Below, in pieces: positions 61,333 through 64,000 of a stretch of 64,000 bases of DNA (within the stretch, counting starts at the first letter, position 1; the number at the start of each line of letters is the position of its first letter). This stretch comes from Pedobacter namyangjuensis (GTDB taxonomy: Bacteria > Bacteroidota > Bacteroidia > Sphingobacteriales > Sphingobacteriaceae): assembly GCF_003313325.1 (NCBI RefSeq), contig NZ_QMHQ01000004.1, positions 62,001 through 126,000 of the forward strand. Direction: 5' to 3'. A model generated the notes under the pieces. That model was not told the origin of the DNA. It was given only the letters and a program-made list of their open reading frames with translations, and searched no databases. A program made the translations under genes and the position numbers.

Positions 61333-62231
61333 ATCTGCCCCATTAAGTTAGGATAATCTGTGATGATTCCATCAACCCCCAGGCCAATTAGATATTCTAA
61401 ATCTTTAACAGAATTAACCGTCCACGGAATAATTTTTATGCCTGCTTTATGGCATTTATCAACCAAATTTTTGCCCACCAAAACCGAATAAGGACTATAA
61501 ATTGTTGGTTTAAAACCTAAGTCTCTAATATTATTCTCAAAATCCTCTTTTTCATCAATTGCTAAAGCGGTTCTAATTTTAGGATATTTCTGATGTAGAT
61601 ATTGCAAACTCCTAATGTCAAACGATTGGATAATAACCCTTTTTTCCAGCTTTTTTTGTTTCACCACATCCATAATCAGTTCCACAAATTCCTCCGGACT
61701 AGGCTGAAATTCTCCATCTCCTTTTCTAATCAATTTTGTTTCGATGTTATAATCTGGCTTGTTTAATTTATTGGCTTTAACGTACAGCTCTACAGAATCT
61801 ATCAACTCGCCCAACAAAGGCTTGTAAGCCTTAAATTTCTGTTGTCCTGGAAAACGAGCATGCACTTTACTACCCACATCGTATTTCCTTACTTCAGTAT
61901 AATCCATTTTAAAAATGTTGTGCTTTTTCTCGTCTTTTAAAAGAATTGGTTTACCTGCCGGTGTTAAACTAAACTCGTGATTAAAATAAGGTTCTTGAGA
62001 AACAACGGCTTGTTTGTCCTTAGAAACAACAATATTCATCTGCAAAGTAGTTGCGCCTAAATCTAACGCCCTAAGCATGGCAGGAATTGTGTTTTCGGGC
62101 ATAATGCCCCTGGCACCACGATTAGCCTGCACATCGAACTTTTTCTGTGCGAAAATTGGGGAAGTGATTGAAATAAAGGCTATGGCTAAGATAAAAGTGG
62201 GGACTGAGATTGAACGTAGATATTTTTTCAT
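61317..62231 (-). CDS. Glycerophosphodiester phosphodiesterase homologue with altered active site (probable pseudoenzyme)
   Basis: A 304-residue exported protein (signal peptide to about residue 29) with the GDPD TIM barrel: ANRGARGIMPENTIPAML, YNIETK, VIIQSFDIRSLQYLHQ, DGIITDYPNLM. Compared with active members, the catalytic His of HRGARG is N37, the metal ligands of LExD are Q64 and N66 (LQMNIVV), and the second catalytic His of SHEP is Q79 (SQEP); the third metal ligand E164 remains. I checked the codons: AAT, CAG, AAT, CAA. The fold looks whole, so it is probably a binding protein rather than an enzyme. Role unknown. Confidence 0.85.
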   Translation of the reverse strand: MKKYLRSISVPTFILAIAFISITSPIFAQKKFDVQANRGARGIMPENTIPAMLRALDLGATTLQMNIVVSKDKQAVVSQEPYFNHEFSLTPAGKPILLKDEKKHNIFKMDYTEVRKYDVGSKVHARFPGQQKFKAYKPLLGELIDSVELYVKANKLNKPDYNIETKLIRKGDGEFQPSPEEFVELIMDVVKQKKLEKRVIIQSFDIRSLQYLHQKYPKIRTALAIDEKEDFENNIRDLGFKPTIYSPYSVLVGKNLVDKCHKAGIKIIPWTVNSVKDLEYLIGLGVDGIITDYPNLMGQIKKGN

Positions 62232-62314
62232 ATTTTAAATTCTCTAATAATAACGCTTATTTTAAGGCTTTAGCATTACATTTTATCGCTAATTTATGTT
62301 TTTCGGCATAAAAA

Positions 62315-62343
62315 AAGGGATTTCAACTATGTCAAAATCCCTT
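62315..62343 (-). terminator. Hairpin terminator of the SnoaL-like gene
   Basis: AAGGGATTT pairs with AAATCCCTT around an 11-base loop; the minus strand continues into a T run. It lies 22 bases past the stop codon. Confidence 0.7.
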
Positions 62344-62365
62344 CCGTTTATATTTGGTTATTGGT

Positions 62366-63223
62366 TTATCTTTCTGCCAAGGTAAATATTTGGCTCATTA
62401 TGTTCCAGTTACCGTCTGCCTGGCGTTCCCAAACAAAAATATAATGGAAAGTCTCACGCAAATCTGTTTTATAATCTATAGTAGCTAAACCATATGTGTA
62501 AGCAAAATCAGCGCCTAATGCTTTATCAAAAGCTGTAGTTTTAAGGTTAATTTTATCAATCATCCTGTTGTTAAAAGCCGTAATGTTTTCTTTGCCCACA
62601 ATTGCCTCTGTACCTGGAAAAAGTAAACGAGCATCTTTATTTAGGAAACCAGCAAATGCACTTGGTCCGTAAGATTTTAACGTAGTGTTTAATGTTTTTT
62701 CTGTGGTATTGATAATTTCTCTGCTAACTTTAAGGTCTTTTTCGGTAGCAAGTTTTGGTGCATAATGATCTTTTGGTTCCACAAAACTAGTTGCCAATTT
62801 CTTTAACGGTTTGTTGGTATCGGCACCTAAATCAAGTATAAACTCCCAATTACCATTTTTGTTTTTACGCCAAACGGTTAAGTAATGTCCATAAGCTTTA
62901 TTGGTATCATCAACCACAAAAGTTCCGCTTGTAAAACCCAAATCGCCGCTTCTACTTACTCTTGCAAAATCCGCACTCCAATCAATATTTTTCATATCAG
63001 GTTGCGATTCGTAGTATTTTCTTGCATTTACAGGATTTGGTCTAAATGCCAAAGCATCTGGTGCTGCAAACTTTGCGAAAGCTTCTTTTGTACCATCTTT
63101 AACTGCGCTAGTTGCAAAAGCCTTTTCGGCTGCAAGTAAAGATTTTGTACTTCCATCGGCCTTTTGTGCGTAGGCTCCAACTCCAACTGATGCGATTAGA
63201 ACTGTAAATAAAATTTTCTTCAT
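62366..63223 (-). CDS. Exported protein with two SnoaL/DUF4440-like (NTF2-fold) domains
   Basis: A 285-residue exported protein (signal peptide to GAYAQ, residue 19) with two NTF2-like domains, about 22-140 and 155-285. Each has a helix with Ala/Phe (LLAAEKAFATSAVKDG, FAGFLNKDARLLFPG), a beta-strand run and a Trp-Asn-Trp type finish (KNKNGNWEFILDLG and RQADGNWNIMSQIF). Such tandem NTF2 proteins bind hydrophobic ligands; a catalytic role is uncertain. It is transcribed alone. Confidence 0.8.
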   Translation of the reverse strand: MKKILFTVLIASVGVGAYAQKADGSTKSLLAAEKAFATSAVKDGTKEAFAKFAAPDALAFRPNPVNARKYYESQPDMKNIDWSADFARVSRSGDLGFTSGTFVVDDTNKAYGHYLTVWRKNKNGNWEFILDLGADTNKPLKKLATSFVEPKDHYAPKLATEKDLKVSREIINTTEKTLNTTLKSYGPSAFAGFLNKDARLLFPGTEAIVGKENITAFNNRMIDKINLKTTAFDKALGADFAYTYGLATIDYKTDLRETFHYIFVWERQADGNWNIMSQIFTLAER

Positions 63224-63298
63224 GTTTATGATTAAATAGAGTTACGAATATAAGATTTGAAAGGAAATATAGCCCAAAAAGTAATTAACAATTAAACA

Positions 63299-64000
63299 TT
63301 AGCTGGCCGGTTGCTCTCTAAAAATAGTTTCAAGCACCGTTTGCCCAACCGCTTTTAATGTATTTCTATCGATATTATTTAGGTTATCTAGTTGCGTATG
63401 CCAATTCATGTAAAAACCGCTTGCATCAGAATAATGTATAACATCTATACATGGTATGCCAGCTTGATTTACCCAAAAATGGTCATCAACTAAGTTTCCG
63501 GAAGTTACATTTATAAAGTAGGCCGAATAACCTATTTCGTTACCGATATCCCACACTTTTTTTACTACCTGCGGTGCATATTTTCTAGAGATTTCGTCTT
63601 GGGTAAATTGGGCGTTACTGCCGCCAACCATATCCAAGTTTATTCCGTAAAGTGGCTTGTAGCCTTTTTTATGAGGATTTTTAGCCCAATATTGCGAGCC
63701 TATGCACCAAGTTGTTTCATTCTCAGATTCATCATTTGCCTTGCCATAATCTTCAATATCCCATAAAATGAAATCGACACCTACATTCGGTTGTTTCTTT
63801 TGCAACTGACGAGCCATTTCTAACATTACCGCTACCCCACTTGCGCCATCATTTGCTGCATCGAAAGGCTTGTTACGCATACTTTCATCCGGGTCCTGGT
63901 CAGAAAACGGACGAGCATCCCAATGGGCAGAAATTAAAACTCTTTGCGTTTTTTCTGGAGAAAAAGCGGCGATAATATTTTTTAAACGATGAGTCTTACC
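63299..64000 (-). CDS. M28 peptidase / glutaminyl-cyclase-like protein, C-terminal part (5' end outside window)
   Basis: The frame stays open to base 64000, so the first ATG at 63880 is internal and the N-terminus is missing; 233 residues are visible. Zinc-binding and structural motifs: SAHWDARPFSDQDP, ANDGASGVAVMLEMARQL (in part), LWDIEDYG, NLDMVGG and DDHFWVNQAGIPCIDVIHY (in part). The order and the AHWDxRP motif match glutaminyl-peptide cyclotransferases and closely related M28 peptidases of Bacteroidota lipoproteins. Likely periplasmic. Confidence 0.85.
   Translation of the reverse strand, partial: GKTHRLKNIIAAFSPEKTQRVLISAHWDARPFSDQDPDESMRNKPFDAANDGASGVAVMLEMARQLQKKQPNVGVDFILWDIEDYGKANDESENETTWCIGSQYWAKNPHKKGYKPLYGINLDMVGGSNAQFTQDEISRKYAPQVVKKVWDIGNEIGYSAYFINVTSGNLVDDHFWVNQAGIPCIDVIHYSDASGFYMNWHTQLDNLNNIDRNTLKAVGQTVLETIFREQPAS

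Overview
The window looks like an AT-rich chromosomal segment of a Bacteroidota bacterium, most likely a Sphingobacteriaceae member close to Pedobacter. The reasons are a SusC/SusD pair, a secreted protein with a type-B-like T9SS tail, several promoters of the Bacteroidota form (TTTG, about 20 bases, TAnnTTTG), weak Shine-Dalgarno sites, BshA with a bacilliredoxin, FabV, the folP-cdaA pair and the OstA / SurA-like / MoxR neighbourhood. I see no rRNA, tRNA, CRISPR array, insertion sequence or phage gene. Most of the window is ordinary core genome, with genes in short operons separated by clear hairpin terminators.

Layout. 1-3.7 kb: operon for modified or 3-keto sugars (oxidoreductase, DUF1080 hydrolase, nucleoside-type MFS permease, TIM-barrel isomerase). 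3.7-16.4 kb: YtxH protein, secreted lamin-tail protein, asd, PBP4-type dacB, acetyltransferase, GH20 hexosaminidase, AsmA-like protein, M28 peptidase, thioesterase. 17-22.2 kb: an orphan SusC/SusD pair behind a 530-base leader. 22.2-27.4 kb: aroK, an OppB-like permease, a DoxX/thioredoxin-fold protein and a duplicated DUF1599 protein on the minus strand, divergent from folP and the c-di-AMP synthase cdaA. 27.4-31.7 kb: AAGGAGC-type repeat tract, bacilliredoxin, DUF2752 and CCC-motif membrane proteins, ahcY and small proteins. 31.8-43.1 kb: pdxJ, EamA transporter, lipoprotein, gcvP, SRPBCC protein, serine hydrolase, fabV, pirin and a PaaE-type reductase, with degenerate dispersed repeats in most gaps. 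43.2-49.9 kb: lytic transglycosylase, a pseudouridine synthase with a repeat-rich basic tail, lactonase-fold protein, bshA, two paralogous coiled-coil proteins and a membrane protein. 49.9-57.8 kb: tilS, OstA-like protein, rdgB with a psi(HolD)-like partner, a PPIase-less SurA-like protein, SurA-like PPIase, MoxR ATPase. 57.9-64 kb: accessory-looking end with a zinc-ribbon + HNH endonuclease pair, a WYL regulator with RidA and GyrI-like genes, an exported ABM-fold protein, a degenerate glycerophosphodiesterase, a double SnoaL-like protein and a truncated glutaminyl-cyclase-type M28 peptidase.

Points most worth following up: the exported glycerophosphodiesterase homologue in which four catalytic or metal-binding positions are changed together (H to N, E to Q, D to N, H to Q); a candidate psi clamp-loader subunit translationally joined to rdgB; a SurA-like protein that appears to lack its PPIase domain; the two-gene zinc-ribbon/HNH cassette; near-leaderless promoters at four genes; and two convergent gene pairs that share a TTAA double stop.
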